A stretch of DNA of 14,789 bases from Tangfeifania sp. GTDB taxonomy: Bacteria > Bacteroidota > Bacteroidia > Bacteroidales > Prolixibacteraceae. The translations under genes were made by a program, and so were the position numbers. Under the pieces are notes generated by a model that was not told where the DNA came from, did not search any database, and saw only the letters and a program-made list of their open reading frames with translations. Positions 1-8,447 of the stretch are shown here, one piece after another. Position 1 is the first letter of the stretch; each line of letters begins with the position of its first letter. The stretch spans positions 1 to 14,789 of the forward strand of contig JAGYMR010000044.1 of assembly GCA_018400515.1 (NCBI GenBank), written 5' to 3'.

Positions 1-1617
1 TGCATCGGCCATTTTTAATTCCTGTTGAATGGCCAGGGGTCTTCCTGCCAGGATAATGACGATGAGCGGTTTTCCGGTTTTTTTCAGTTCGGTTATCAGT
101 TCCGTTTGAATTCCCGGGAGGTCGATGATCCCTCTGGAATTGGCTTCCCCTGAGAGGATGGCTTCCTCCCCGGCAAAAAAGAGGATGGCCTCTGATTTGC
201 CTGCTGCCGCAATTGCTTCCCCGAATCCTTTGGTGGACCGGTCCCGGCTGTATTCCAGTCCGGCTGCATAATGCATGCGGTCCCCCAACAATTGGCTGAG
301 GGTGTTTCTGGGTGTTTCGGAATCTTCTTCTTTTCCGTCAAAGACCCAGGTTCCCAGCTGGTCGCGGGGGGCATCGGCCAGCGGGCCGATGACTGCCAGG
401 GAGCGGATATTTTTTTCCAGGGGAAGGATTTGATCGCTGTTTTTTAATAAGACCATGCTGTTCCGGGCCACCTTGCGGGCATGGTTCCGGTGGGAGGCTG
501 CCAGGATGGTATCCTGCCATGAGGCAAGATCGACGGGTGATTTTTCAAAAAGGCCGAGTTTCATTTTTGTATGCAGGATACGGGCCACCCGTTCATTGAT
601 GAGTTGTTCATTGATTTTCCCTTCCCGGACCAGTGTTTTCAGGTTTTCTTTGTAGGAGGTGGTGGCCATCTCCATGTCAATGCCGGCTTTTACGGCCAAT
701 TCAGCAGCATGTTTTTTGTTCCTGGCATAACCGTGGGCGATCATCTCTTCAATGGACGCCCAGTCGCTCACCACCATTCCGTTATAATTCCATTCATCCC
801 TTAAAATGGTTTGCAGGGTGAAGGAGTTGCCCGATACGGGGACTCCGTTCAGGTCGTTGAAACCGGACATGAAGGTCAGCACGCCCGCCTCCTGTGCGGC
901 CCTGAAGGGTTTCAGGTACACGTTGCGCAACAACGGTTCGGGGATGTAAGTGGTGTTATAATCCCTTCCGGCCTCGGTCATGCCATATCCGACAAAATGT
1001 TTGGCACAGGCGGCGATTGACGAAGGGTCGTCCGGTTGTCCCTGGATGCCCCGGACCATTGCTTTGGCAAATTGGGAAGTAAGAAAAGGGGCTTCCCCGC
1101 AGCTTTCGGCGATCCGGCCCCACCGGGGGTCCCACGTGATATCGATCATGGGGGCAAACGTCCAGTTGATTCCAGCGGATGCAGCCTCCACAGCAGAGAT
1201 CCGCATGGCTTTCCTGATCAGCGTGGTGTCCCATGAGGAGGCCATTCCCAGCGGGATCGGAAAAACGGTCCGGTAGCCGTGGATGACATCCCTGCCAAAT
1301 AACAGCGGTATTCCCAGCCGGCTCTCCTCCCGGGCAATTCGCTGGATCTCTGTGATCCTGTCCGGTCCCTGAATATTGAGAAAAGATCCCACTTCCCCAT
1401 TTCTGACGGCCGCTTTTAATGCGGCTTCATCGGGATAAAACCCGTCCGGAGCCTGGAACATCTGGCCAATTTTTTCATCCAGGGTCATTTGCCGGAGCAG
1501 CTGTTTCACTTCCGGTTTCATTGGGACGGCATCCCGGGATGATTCCCGGGGACCACAACCCAGGAGCAAAAAGACAAGCAGAATGCCGAGGGGATATGTT
1601 GCTTTTTTTGGAGTCAT
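1..1617 (-). CDS. bglX: GH3 family beta-glucosidase lipoprotein, BglX-type (partial, 3' end outside window)
   Basis: An uninterrupted frame of 539 codons runs from ATG at 1617 off the left edge. It is collinear with periplasmic BglX-type beta-glucosidases (about 760 aa), so roughly the last 220 residues are missing. Residues 1-21 form a lipoprotein signal ending LLLGC, with Cys21 as the lipidated residue. The TIM barrel shows GRDVIHGYRTVFP (108-120), DPRWGR (163-168), KHF (206-208) and SDW (284-286); Asp285 is the expected nucleophile. The second domain begins near SMVLLKNS (387-394). GEANSR (490-495) aligns with the BglX segment carrying the acid/base Glu, here Glu491. Family knowledge: retaining exo-hydrolysis of beta-linked glucose from oligosaccharide non-reducing ends. 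It is the last visible gene of the PUL, 74 bp after the PKD gene, with a strong hairpin between them. Linkage preference (1,3, 1,4 or 1,6) cannot be read from the sequence. Confidence 0.93.
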   Translation of the reverse strand, partial: MTPKKATYPLGILLVFLLLGCGPRESSRDAVPMKPEVKQLLRQMTLDEKIGQMFQAPDGFYPDEAALKAAVRNGEVGSFLNIQGPDRITEIQRIAREESRLGIPLLFGRDVIHGYRTVFPIPLGMASSWDTTLIRKAMRISAVEAASAGINWTFAPMIDITWDPRWGRIAESCGEAPFLTSQFAKAMVRGIQGQPDDPSSIAACAKHFVGYGMTEAGRDYNTTYIPEPLLRNVYLKPFRAAQEAGVLTFMSGFNDLNGVPVSGNSFTLQTILRDEWNYNGMVVSDWASIEEMIAHGYARNKKHAAELAVKAGIDMEMATTSYKENLKTLVREGKINEQLINERVARILHTKMKLGLFEKSPVDLASWQDTILAASHRNHARKVARNSMVLLKNSDQILPLEKNIRSLAVIGPLADAPRDQLGTWVFDGKEEDSETPRNTLSQLLGDRMHYAAGLEYSRDRSTKGFGEAIAAAGKSEAILFFAGEEAILSGEANSRGIIDLPGIQTELITELKKTGKPLIVIILAGRPLAIQQELKMADA

Positions 1618-1638
1618 TTTTTTGTGATGAGAAGATTA

Positions 1639-1682
1639 AAAAGGGGCCCAAACCTGAGCGTCTTTTGGTTGGGGCCCCTTTT
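1639..1682 (-). terminator. Strong hairpin between the PKD and GH3 genes (partial terminator or mRNA stabiliser)
   Basis: Read on the minus strand, 1682-1667 and 1654-1639 pair in 15 of 16 positions, with one C/T mismatch, around a 12-nt loop. The core is GGGGCCC, flanked by A4 and T4. Only five Ts follow (1642-1638), four of them paired, before AATC, so the U-tract is short. The hairpin starts 9 nt after the PKD stop codon and ends 21 nt before the GH3 ATG. That leaves no room for a separate GH3 promoter. It probably attenuates transcription or protects the upstream mRNA 3' end rather than ending the operon completely. Confidence 0.7.
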
Positions 1683-1691
1683 GGAAAAATG

Positions 1692-3458
1692 TTATCTGGT
1701 AGCCGATTTCAGTCCTTCCACATGCGGTCCGGAAAGCTCATCCAGCAATAACTGGAAGGTACCGTCGCCAACCCCCGGATTGACCATGATGCGGACCACG
1801 TTGTAAAAGCCGTGATTGAAATTATCGTCGGTAACGATATCACTGGTATAGATATCACCGGTCCAGTCAAATCCTGCACCTACGCCCGACATGTCAAATT
1901 CCGCCACTTCCCAGGTGTTGTCTTCCTGAATGGTGTAGATGAGATCGTAGGTCCCTGTCTGCCATGCCTCGTCTCCCTTGTCGGTGTTTTCGAGTTTCAG
2001 CAGCACTTCATCACCAGCATTTCCGTAAACCATTACTTTAAAGATATGCCGTTGACGCAGATCGAAGCGGTAACCGGCCGGCAGTTCCATGTAAGCATTT
2101 GCCCATTGCGAATTCTCCTTCACAAATTTCAGCACTTTAGCGCTTTTATTCGGGTAGATCCGGTCGGGATTGTCAATCACTTCGATATAACCGCCTCCGC
2201 CCGCGAGATCCACATTCATGGGGGCCATGGAGACTTCGGAGAAGTCGTTGTAGGTCACCATGGCATCCAGCAGGAAGGGTTCATAATCGGGATGATTGCT
2301 CCCCACACTGGCTGTAAAGGTGTGTTCAATTTCTCCCAGCGAGGTTGAGGTAGTAACGGTAACCTTGTAATTCCCCATGCGCATATAGGTGTTGGAAAGC
2401 ACCTCGTTCAGATCGGTGGTTTCAAGAACCGTTCCGTCCCCGAAATCAACCGTGGCTTTTTCGATCGATTCACCGGCAGGGATATTGGTCACGGTGAAGG
2501 AGACATTGTAGGCATTTACCCCGGAAGCTTCGGTCAGGGATGCTTCCATTTCAATTTCAGGGGGTTTATATCCTTCGGGAATCAGTTTATAAGCCCAGGC
2601 ACTTCCATCTCCGCCGATGGCCACCAGCTGCATGAAATTTTCCTCGAGTTTGATGATCTCATACCGGCCTCCCTCTGCTCCGGTATCGAAGATGGGGAAT
2701 ATGGGGGTGGGGCCTGAAAGCACCAGGTAATCCTTATCCCCTTCACTTTCGATCATCCAGGATCCCGGCTGGGGATCGTAATCCACAATCAGGTCATCGC
2801 CCGGATCCACCGGATTGCTGTAATTGGGGTCGTCGCCCCTGAAATCTTTCACATAGCTTTTCCCGTGGTTTTCGTAGATGGCTTCAAACCCGATCAATTT
2901 GAAGGTGATCCTGTCGTCGTACAGCTCCATTCCCGATTTTACCAAGGGTGCGGCCGACCACCAAGCCAGGCCTTCACTTCCGGGGGGGCCAACGCCGAGG
3001 TGCCCGGTGGTGAGGCTGTCAAGCACCCATGTTTTTCCGTTCAGGGCATCTTCTCCGCCGCTTAAAGCGATCATCATGGGGTCGTCGAACAGCGAATAGT
3101 CGGTGGCTGTCGTTGTATGTGTTTTGGAAATGCTGGTGCTGCCACTGTTGGTTTTGATCGTCATGGTAATGGTATATTCTCCCGGAAGGGGATAGTAAGC
3201 CATTCCGCGCTTTTTCTTCAGAACCGAACCATTCCCCAGATCAAATGTCACCTGGTAAATGCCGTTGATATCCGGACTGGTCAGCTCCAGTTGGTAATGA
3301 AATTCATCCTCTTCGGGAGAAATCGAAAAGTCCATTTCGCTTTCATCGGGAGGTAAAACAAAACCTGCTTCCGGTTTTGTCTCCTCGAAGGGTTCGCAGG
3401 CAAAAAGGAATGCCAGCGCCAGAACCCCGAATAAACCTTTATTGATTATTTTTTTCAT
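1692..3458 (-). CDS. PKD-domain surface glycan-binding lipoprotein (SusE/SGBP position)
   Basis: This 588-residue protein has a lipoprotein signal (residues 1-21, LFAC, Cys21) followed by an acidic linker. A first PKD-like beta-sandwich lies at about 50-118 (FDLGNG, PGEYTITM). A central module of about 138-295 is rich in Trp and Gly (NGKTWVLDSL, AWWSAAP). A second PKD domain lies at about 300-385 (VDFGDGT, GNYKVTV). The C-terminal region of about 390-588 looks like a jelly-roll carbohydrate-binding module (KVLKFVKE, FKVMVYG, VLLKLENT, final LLLDELSG). No catalytic motif is apparent. It follows susD by 30 bp, the usual place for a surface glycan-binding protein that feeds SusC/SusD. PKD proteins in this position are typical of beta-glucan (laminarin-type) PULs, so a beta-1,3-glucan ligand is a reasonable but unproven inference. 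I do not recognise the central module. Confidence 0.85.
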   Translation of the reverse strand: MKKIINKGLFGVLALAFLFACEPFEETKPEAGFVLPPDESEMDFSISPEEDEFHYQLELTSPDINGIYQVTFDLGNGSVLKKKRGMAYYPLPGEYTITMTIKTNSGSTSISKTHTTTATDYSLFDDPMMIALSGGEDALNGKTWVLDSLTTGHLGVGPPGSEGLAWWSAAPLVKSGMELYDDRITFKLIGFEAIYENHGKSYVKDFRGDDPNYSNPVDPGDDLIVDYDPQPGSWMIESEGDKDYLVLSGPTPIFPIFDTGAEGGRYEIIKLEENFMQLVAIGGDGSAWAYKLIPEGYKPPEIEMEASLTEASGVNAYNVSFTVTNIPAGESIEKATVDFGDGTVLETTDLNEVLSNTYMRMGNYKVTVTTSTSLGEIEHTFTASVGSNHPDYEPFLLDAMVTYNDFSEVSMAPMNVDLAGGGGYIEVIDNPDRIYPNKSAKVLKFVKENSQWANAYMELPAGYRFDLRQRHIFKVMVYGNAGDEVLLKLENTDKGDEAWQTGTYDLIYTIQEDNTWEVAEFDMSGVGAGFDWTGDIYTSDIVTDDNFNHGFYNVVRIMVNPGVGDGTFQLLLDELSGPHVEGLKSATR

Positions 3459-3488
3459 GAGATTATTTTTTTCTATTGGAATGATTGG

Positions 3489-5075
3489 TTATTTATAAGC
3501 CGGCACATATTGCGACAATACTCCTTCATTGGTATTCCGGATCTCCACGGCGGGGATGGGATACATTCCCCACGTACCGGTATTAAATTCCCTTCCGGAA
3601 AAATCCTGTTCATTGGGTATTCCTTCAGGGATATTGTTAACACTGGCATTCACCATTTGTTCCGTATAATCCAGTCCCCTTCTCAGCAGGTCCCATTTGC
3701 GGTGTCCTTCACCGCCGAATTCCACGCGCCGTTCGTGATAAATGGCATCGAGTGATATCTCCTCCAGGGCGGCATCTTCCCCCATGGCGCGGGTACGTAC
3801 CTTGTTTAAATAGCGGAGGGCCTTATCGGGGTTATCCTCGAGGAACAGTTCTGCTGCCATTAGCAACACATCGGCATACCGGATATCCGGATAATTCCGG
3901 GGGTAGTTGTGCTCGCGTGCACCTGCCGTTGCCTGGTAGGCGTGCAGGGGCATGAATTTTTTATTGAAATACCCTGTATTTTGATAGGCCTTGGTATAAT
4001 TTGTCAATGCTTCATCGGCATTATATACCGTTGCATCTTTCCGGGGGTCTCCCGCTTCGTAGGCATTGACCAGCGACCAGGAGATTGTTCCGAAGCTCCA
4101 GCCGGGATCAATGGAGGGATCGCCTTCGGGGTCACGCACACCGTAAAAGATCACGGAGAAGTTTCCGTTGATGCCCCAGCCACCCCAGTCATCCGATTTG
4201 GCTTTTTCGGAATATTGCCATTCGAGGAGTGATTCGGCATTGTTCTGATTGTCCCATGCAAAAACATCGGCGTAATTATCGAGCAAACGGTAGGGGCCGT
4301 TGTTGATAATATCTTCCAGGCCGTTTTGGACCGTTGTTTTGGAGATTCCCGGCATATCGCCGCTAACATTCAGCTGTTCCCTGGCAAAACCTTCATAGAA
4401 AAGGTAGATACGGGCCATCAGGGCTTGTGCGGTGTACCGGGTGATGCGGCCGGTTTCTGCGGAAGGAACCGTTGGAGGCAAATCGTTGATGGCGGTGGTC
4501 AAATCGTTCGCGATCTGGTTAAATGCATCTTGCGGTGTGCCCTGGGTTACATCGCGGTAATCCTCCACCGATGGCAAAACTTCGGTGATCACCGGCACCC
4601 ATCCGAAGTGGCGGACCAGGTCCCACATGAAATAGGCCCTCAGAAAGAGCGCTTCGGCCCGGTAACGCTCCTGCAGTCCGTCGGTTACCCAGTTAATTTC
4701 CGATTCTTTTTCCAGATAGAGGTTTGCCCGGTACAAACCGCTGTAGCACCTCGACCACAGATCGGAAGCACTGCTGTTTTCCGCATCCAGGATGCCCTGC
4801 TCCATTTCGTGCCATTCGCGCATGTCACCGGCATCTGACCCACCGCAGAACGCATCGTCGGAAAAGATGTCGGACATGATGGGGACAAAGACCCAGTTCT
4901 GTACCGAAAGTGCATCATAAGCAGCTGTTAACGCAAGCAATGCATCCGATTCGGTCTTGTAATAGTTCGCTTCAACCTGCCCTGTTTTGGGCTCCAACTC
5001 CAGAAAGTCCTTGGTGCAGGATACCTGGAGCAGCATCAAAGCAATTACGCTGAAAATATATACTGTTTTTTTCAT
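3489..5075 (-). CDS. susD: SusD/RagB-family outer-membrane glycan-binding lipoprotein
   Basis: This 528-residue protein has a signal peptide ending LQVSC, with Cys20 lipidated. The family start follows directly: KDFLELEPK, then TESDALLALTAAYDAL, matching the N-terminal SusD domain with its TPR-like helices. The C-terminal half carries the usual RagB/SusD ending: YADVLLMAAELFL, ALRYLNKVRTRA, ERRVEFGGEGHRKWDLLRRG and a final YPIPAVEIRNT. Length is normal for the family. SusD proteins cap the SusC transporter on the cell surface and hand it oligosaccharides. The gene starts 21 bp after the susC stop and is followed 30 bp later by the PKD lipoprotein, so the three are surely cotranscribed. The leader is AT-rich with no Shine-Dalgarno sequence, as is usual in Bacteroidota. 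Substrate specificity is not readable. Confidence 0.96.
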   Translation of the reverse strand: MKKTVYIFSVIALMLLQVSCTKDFLELEPKTGQVEANYYKTESDALLALTAAYDALSVQNWVFVPIMSDIFSDDAFCGGSDAGDMREWHEMEQGILDAENSSASDLWSRCYSGLYRANLYLEKESEINWVTDGLQERYRAEALFLRAYFMWDLVRHFGWVPVITEVLPSVEDYRDVTQGTPQDAFNQIANDLTTAINDLPPTVPSAETGRITRYTAQALMARIYLFYEGFAREQLNVSGDMPGISKTTVQNGLEDIINNGPYRLLDNYADVFAWDNQNNAESLLEWQYSEKAKSDDWGGWGINGNFSVIFYGVRDPEGDPSIDPGWSFGTISWSLVNAYEAGDPRKDATVYNADEALTNYTKAYQNTGYFNKKFMPLHAYQATAGAREHNYPRNYPDIRYADVLLMAAELFLEDNPDKALRYLNKVRTRAMGEDAALEEISLDAIYHERRVEFGGEGHRKWDLLRRGLDYTEQMVNASVNNIPEGIPNEQDFSGREFNTGTWGMYPIPAVEIRNTNEGVLSQYVPAYK

Positions 5076-5096
5076 TTTTCTCAGGATTAAAAATTT

Positions 5097-8000
5097 TTAA
5101 AATGTGATGTTAATACCGCCCAGAACCGTTCTTGCCTGGGGGTAGATCCCCTGGTCAATGCCCGATCCCAGCGCACCGCCACCGATTTCCGGGTCATAGC
5201 CGGGATATTTGGTCAGTGTCAGAAGGTTTTCTCCCGATACGTAAAGCCTTACCCGGTCGATTTTCAGGTAATTGGTGGCTTTTTCCGGGATGGTATAACC
5301 GAGCGTAATGTTTCGCATTCGCAGATAATCGGCATCTTTCACAAAGAAATCGCTGGGTGTTTTCCAGTTATTATTAGCATCGTTGAGGGTGACGCGTGGA
5401 TAAACATTGGTGGAACCCTCGCCTGTCCAGCGGTTTAAATATTCCGACCGGTAATTGGAGTAATTCAGGTCGTACCGGCGGGTAGCATCCCAGATTTCCT
5501 GGCCTAATGCGGCATACAGCAGGAAGTTCAGGTCAAATCCGGCATAATTCATGGAGATGTTCAGACCGCCCGTAAAATCGGGATAGGGATTTCCCAGGTT
5601 CACACGGTCATTGTCATCGAGGGAACCGTTTCCATCCCGATCCACAAAGCGGATATCGCCGGGGACGGCATTGGGCTGAACCAGCTCCCCTTCCGGACCC
5701 ACATGGGCATTCACCTCCGCTTCATTCTGGAAGATCCCGTCGGTTCGGTACCCGAAGAAGTAGCCCAACGGTTTCCCCACTTCGGCCACCAGAATATTTT
5801 CCTGTCCGTGGCCGCCGGTACCTCCTGAAAGCCTTTTCTCCTCGTTGTTAATATCCAGCACTTCGTTCTTATTGTAGGCTCCGTTCAGCGAAATATCGAA
5901 GTTGAATTTTCCGATATTGTCCATGTAGCCCACTTCAGCTTCGAATCCTGAATTTCTCACAGAACCTCCGTTGACAGTCGGGGGGGTGTTCCCGACCATC
6001 AGGGGGGCAGGTGCATCCACGAGCCAGTCGATGGTTTTCTTGTTGTAATAGTCCAGGCCGACCCGCATTTTGTTATCGATTAACCCCAGGTCGAGTCCGA
6101 TGTTGGTCTGTTCGGAGGTTTCCCATCTCAGGTTCGGATTGGCAATGCGTGAGGGCTGGGCTCCGTTGTATTGGGTTTTGTCGTCTCCGAAGTAATAAAT
6201 CGCACCGGTGGACATGACGGATGTGTAGCGGAAGTTTCCGATCTCTTCATTTCCGTTTTGTCCCCAGCTGACCCGCAATTTCATAAAATCAACAACCGGT
6301 TTGATAAAATCCATGAAGGGCTCTTCGGAAAGGACCCAACCAGCCGATGCAGAGGGGAAATAGCCGAACTTGTTGGCGGGACCAAAGCGGGAAGAACCGT
6401 CCATACGCAATACGGCTGTCAGCATGTACCGGTTCATGAAATCATAATTGATACGACCGAAGTAAGAAAGCAGCGTATTTTCGCTGTAACCGCCGAAAAC
6501 AATATCGCTTTCGGGGTCCTGGGCATTATCAATAAAGGCATGCTCAAAGTCGTCGAAAATCAGGTCCGTTTTTGAACCGCCGACATTTTGGTACCAGTAT
6601 TTGAATGCGGCATGCCCGGCAAGGGCCGTAAAGTGATGTTCATCGATGGTCCTGTCGTAGGTCAGTATGTTTTCTATATTCCAGCGGTTGTATTTATCCA
6701 TGCTTTTGTTGGCCCTGTCGATAATGGTATTGTGGGTGGGGTCGAGGTAGTATTCCGGGGTGTACCCTGAATTATCAACCAGGGAAAATTCCATTCCATA
6801 GCTGGATTTAAATTTTAGCCCTTTGAGCGCTTCAGAGAGCTCCGCAAAATCGAATTCCGCAAACAGGCCGCCGATGAATTTGTTGGTCACTGTTTTGCTG
6901 TTCGTGTAATCAAGCATGGCAATGGGATTGGTAATTTCCTGCATGCCGAGCCCGAAATCGGAGGGGGTGGCGTAAGTCCCGTCGTCAAATCTTACCGGTA
7001 CGACCGGAGGCGCATTCAATGCCTGGATGAGGCTGGAGCCGGCATATTGGTCGTTGGCAGCAATGCCTTTATTTTTGATGTTGGCATAATTGATATTGCT
7101 GCCGATAAGGACAAAATCAAGATCTGTGGTTGTGTTGAGACGGAAGGTCAGCCGGTCGAATTCCGATTGCCCTTTGGCCACAATTCCGTCTTGCTTGAAG
7201 TACGAGAGTGAAGAGGAGTAGGTGGATTTTTCGCTGCCGCCTGTCACTGAAACGGAGTGATTCTGTTTGGGTGCGTTGTAATAGAACATTTCATCCTGCC
7301 AGTCGGTGTTCCATTTCAGTTCGTCCTGGCTGGAAGGGGGGAATTTAAAATCCTGGCCTGCGTTCAGTGCAGCCTCATTGATTAGCATTACATACTCCTC
7401 TTTATCGAGCATGCTCAGTTTCTTCCATGGATTCTGAACTCCGTAATACCCGTCATACGTCAGGGTGAAATCTTCCCCTTTTTCACCACTTTTGGTGGTA
7501 ATCAATACCACGCCATTCGCCCCTCTTGCACCATATATGGAAGAGGCTGCGGCATCTTTCAGTACTTCCACAGATTCAATATCCGAGGGATTCAAGAAGT
7601 CAATCCCCTCCCCGGACATGGGCAATCCGTCCACGATGTACAGGGGGTCGGGGTTGCCGTTGGTGCCGGTTCCCCGGATGCGAACCGATACAAGATCGCC
7701 GGGTTGCCCTGAGTTATTGGTAATAACAACGCCGGCTGTTTTTCCCTGGAGGGCCTGGGTGACTTTCAGGTTGGCACCCTGCGAAAGATCTTCGCTTTCC
7801 ACTTTTGAAATAGCACCGGTTACCAGACTTTTCTTTTGAACTCCGTAGCCCACAACAACAACCTCATCCACATCAAAGGCTGCACTCTCGAGGACTACAT
7901 TGATTTCGTTCCGGCCATCTACCGCGATCTCTTTTGTCTGCATGCCTATAAAAGAGTATTGAATAACAGCATCTGCCGGCACTTCCAGCTGGTAGTTGCC

Positions 8001-8168
8001 ATTCATATCGGTAATGGTGCCGTTGGTTGTTCCTTTTTGCACAATGGATACACCCGGTAACGGCTGACCGTCATCTGCCGCTGTAACTACACCCTGCAGT
8101 GTAATATTCTGGGCAAAAACACCGAGCCCCAAAAGTGAAAAAAAGAAGAAAAAGAGAATTTTTTTCAT
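5097..8168 (-). CDS. susC: SusC/RagA-family TonB-dependent outer-membrane transporter
   Basis: This 1023-residue protein has a signal peptide (about 1-19, GVFAQ) with an unusual run of six Phe. A carboxypeptidase-regulatory-like beta-sandwich follows at about 22-95 (LQGVVTAADDGQPLPGVSI). Next come the TonB-box region DVDEVVVVGYGVQKKS (99-114) and the plug domain at about 115-230 (VRIRGTG, PLYIVDG, DIESVEVLKDAAASSIYG, GANGVVLITTK). The rest is a 22-strand-type barrel ending in terminal Phe (GGINITF). SusC proteins import oligosaccharides across the outer membrane using TonB energy. It is the first structural gene of the PUL, 279 bp after the regulator, and susD follows after 21 bp. The plug motifs are intact with no internal stop, so the transporter looks functional. 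There is no N-terminal STN domain, so it is not an anti-sigma-linked transducer type. This agrees with regulation by the adjacent one-component sensor. Confidence 0.97.
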   Translation of the reverse strand: MKKILFFFFFSLLGLGVFAQNITLQGVVTAADDGQPLPGVSIVQKGTTNGTITDMNGNYQLEVPADAVIQYSFIGMQTKEIAVDGRNEINVVLESAAFDVDEVVVVGYGVQKKSLVTGAISKVESEDLSQGANLKVTQALQGKTAGVVITNNSGQPGDLVSVRIRGTGTNGNPDPLYIVDGLPMSGEGIDFLNPSDIESVEVLKDAAASSIYGARGANGVVLITTKSGEKGEDFTLTYDGYYGVQNPWKKLSMLDKEEYVMLINEAALNAGQDFKFPPSSQDELKWNTDWQDEMFYYNAPKQNHSVSVTGGSEKSTYSSSLSYFKQDGIVAKGQSEFDRLTFRLNTTTDLDFVLIGSNINYANIKNKGIAANDQYAGSSLIQALNAPPVVPVRFDDGTYATPSDFGLGMQEITNPIAMLDYTNSKTVTNKFIGGLFAEFDFAELSEALKGLKFKSSYGMEFSLVDNSGYTPEYYLDPTHNTIIDRANKSMDKYNRWNIENILTYDRTIDEHHFTALAGHAAFKYWYQNVGGSKTDLIFDDFEHAFIDNAQDPESDIVFGGYSENTLLSYFGRINYDFMNRYMLTAVLRMDGSSRFGPANKFGYFPSASAGWVLSEEPFMDFIKPVVDFMKLRVSWGQNGNEEIGNFRYTSVMSTGAIYYFGDDKTQYNGAQPSRIANPNLRWETSEQTNIGLDLGLIDNKMRVGLDYYNKKTIDWLVDAPAPLMVGNTPPTVNGGSVRNSGFEAEVGYMDNIGKFNFDISLNGAYNKNEVLDINNEEKRLSGGTGGHGQENILVAEVGKPLGYFFGYRTDGIFQNEAEVNAHVGPEGELVQPNAVPGDIRFVDRDGNGSLDDNDRVNLGNPYPDFTGGLNISMNYAGFDLNFLLYAALGQEIWDATRRYDLNYSNYRSEYLNRWTGEGSTNVYPRVTLNDANNNWKTPSDFFVKDADYLRMRNITLGYTIPEKATNYLKIDRVRLYVSGENLLTLTKYPGYDPEIGGGALGSGIDQGIYPQARTVLGGINITF

Positions 8169-8264
8169 AGGAATTAAATTTTTAGTTATTTACAGATTTT
8201 TAAATTATTCCGAAACGAAAATCCTTTTTTTCTGGGAAGAAACGAAAGAAAAAGGGGCTACAGA

Positions 8265-8281
8265 AATACTACGGCCGTATT
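8265..8281. promoter_or_regulatory. Palindromic candidate operator in the susC upstream region
   Basis: The 279-bp gap between the regulator stop (8447) and the susC start (8168) holds no gene. Within it, TACGGCCGTA (8270-8279) is a perfect 10-bp palindrome in an otherwise AT-rich stretch. It overlaps a wider inverted repeat, AATAC (8265-8269) and GTATT (8277-8281). The centre is about 105 bp upstream of the susC ATG. This is a reasonable binding site for a dimeric LuxR-type HTH, such as that of the regulator encoded just upstream. A weak -7-like TATTTCTG (minus strand, 8268-8261) touches it. I found no well-spaced -33/-7 pair, so the susC promoter itself is not located. Confidence 0.3.
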
Positions 8282-8447
8282 ACACCACTACATCAAAAAC
8301 ACATCATTTTAATAATTTCATATTGACTAACAGTTGATTGGGTTTTTGAAATTCAAATTTTAACCTCATCATTTTTTAACTTTTTCTACAACAAAAAAAA
8401 ACAGTGGGATGTTTGTGCGCGAAATTTTTTTGTGGGGGAAAGGGGGG

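Noticed and set aside
1..1617. The GH3 region looked at first like broken fragments on several frames.
   Set aside because: Reading the minus strand from 1617 gives one open frame of 539 codons to the window edge with no stop. The gene is only cut by the window.
1812..2348. A 178-codon plus-strand ORF opposite the PKD gene.
   Set aside because: It lies wholly within a well-supported lipoprotein gene, has no family motif and no leader; it is an antisense shadow.
4326..4838. A 170-codon plus-strand ORF opposite susD.
   Set aside because: It has no recognisable domain and is fully covered by the conserved SusD coding sequence.
8354..8362. TAAAATTTG on the minus strand as the susC -7 element.
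   Set aside because: It has one base too many for TAnnTTTG, and the nearest TTTG-like -33 is about 27-30 bp away rather than about 20.
8393..8447. A possible terminator after the regulator, because nine As (nine Ts on the minus strand) lie at 8393-8401.
   Set aside because: No complementary arms precede the T-run; the sequence between it and the stop is C-rich with no matching G-rich arm.
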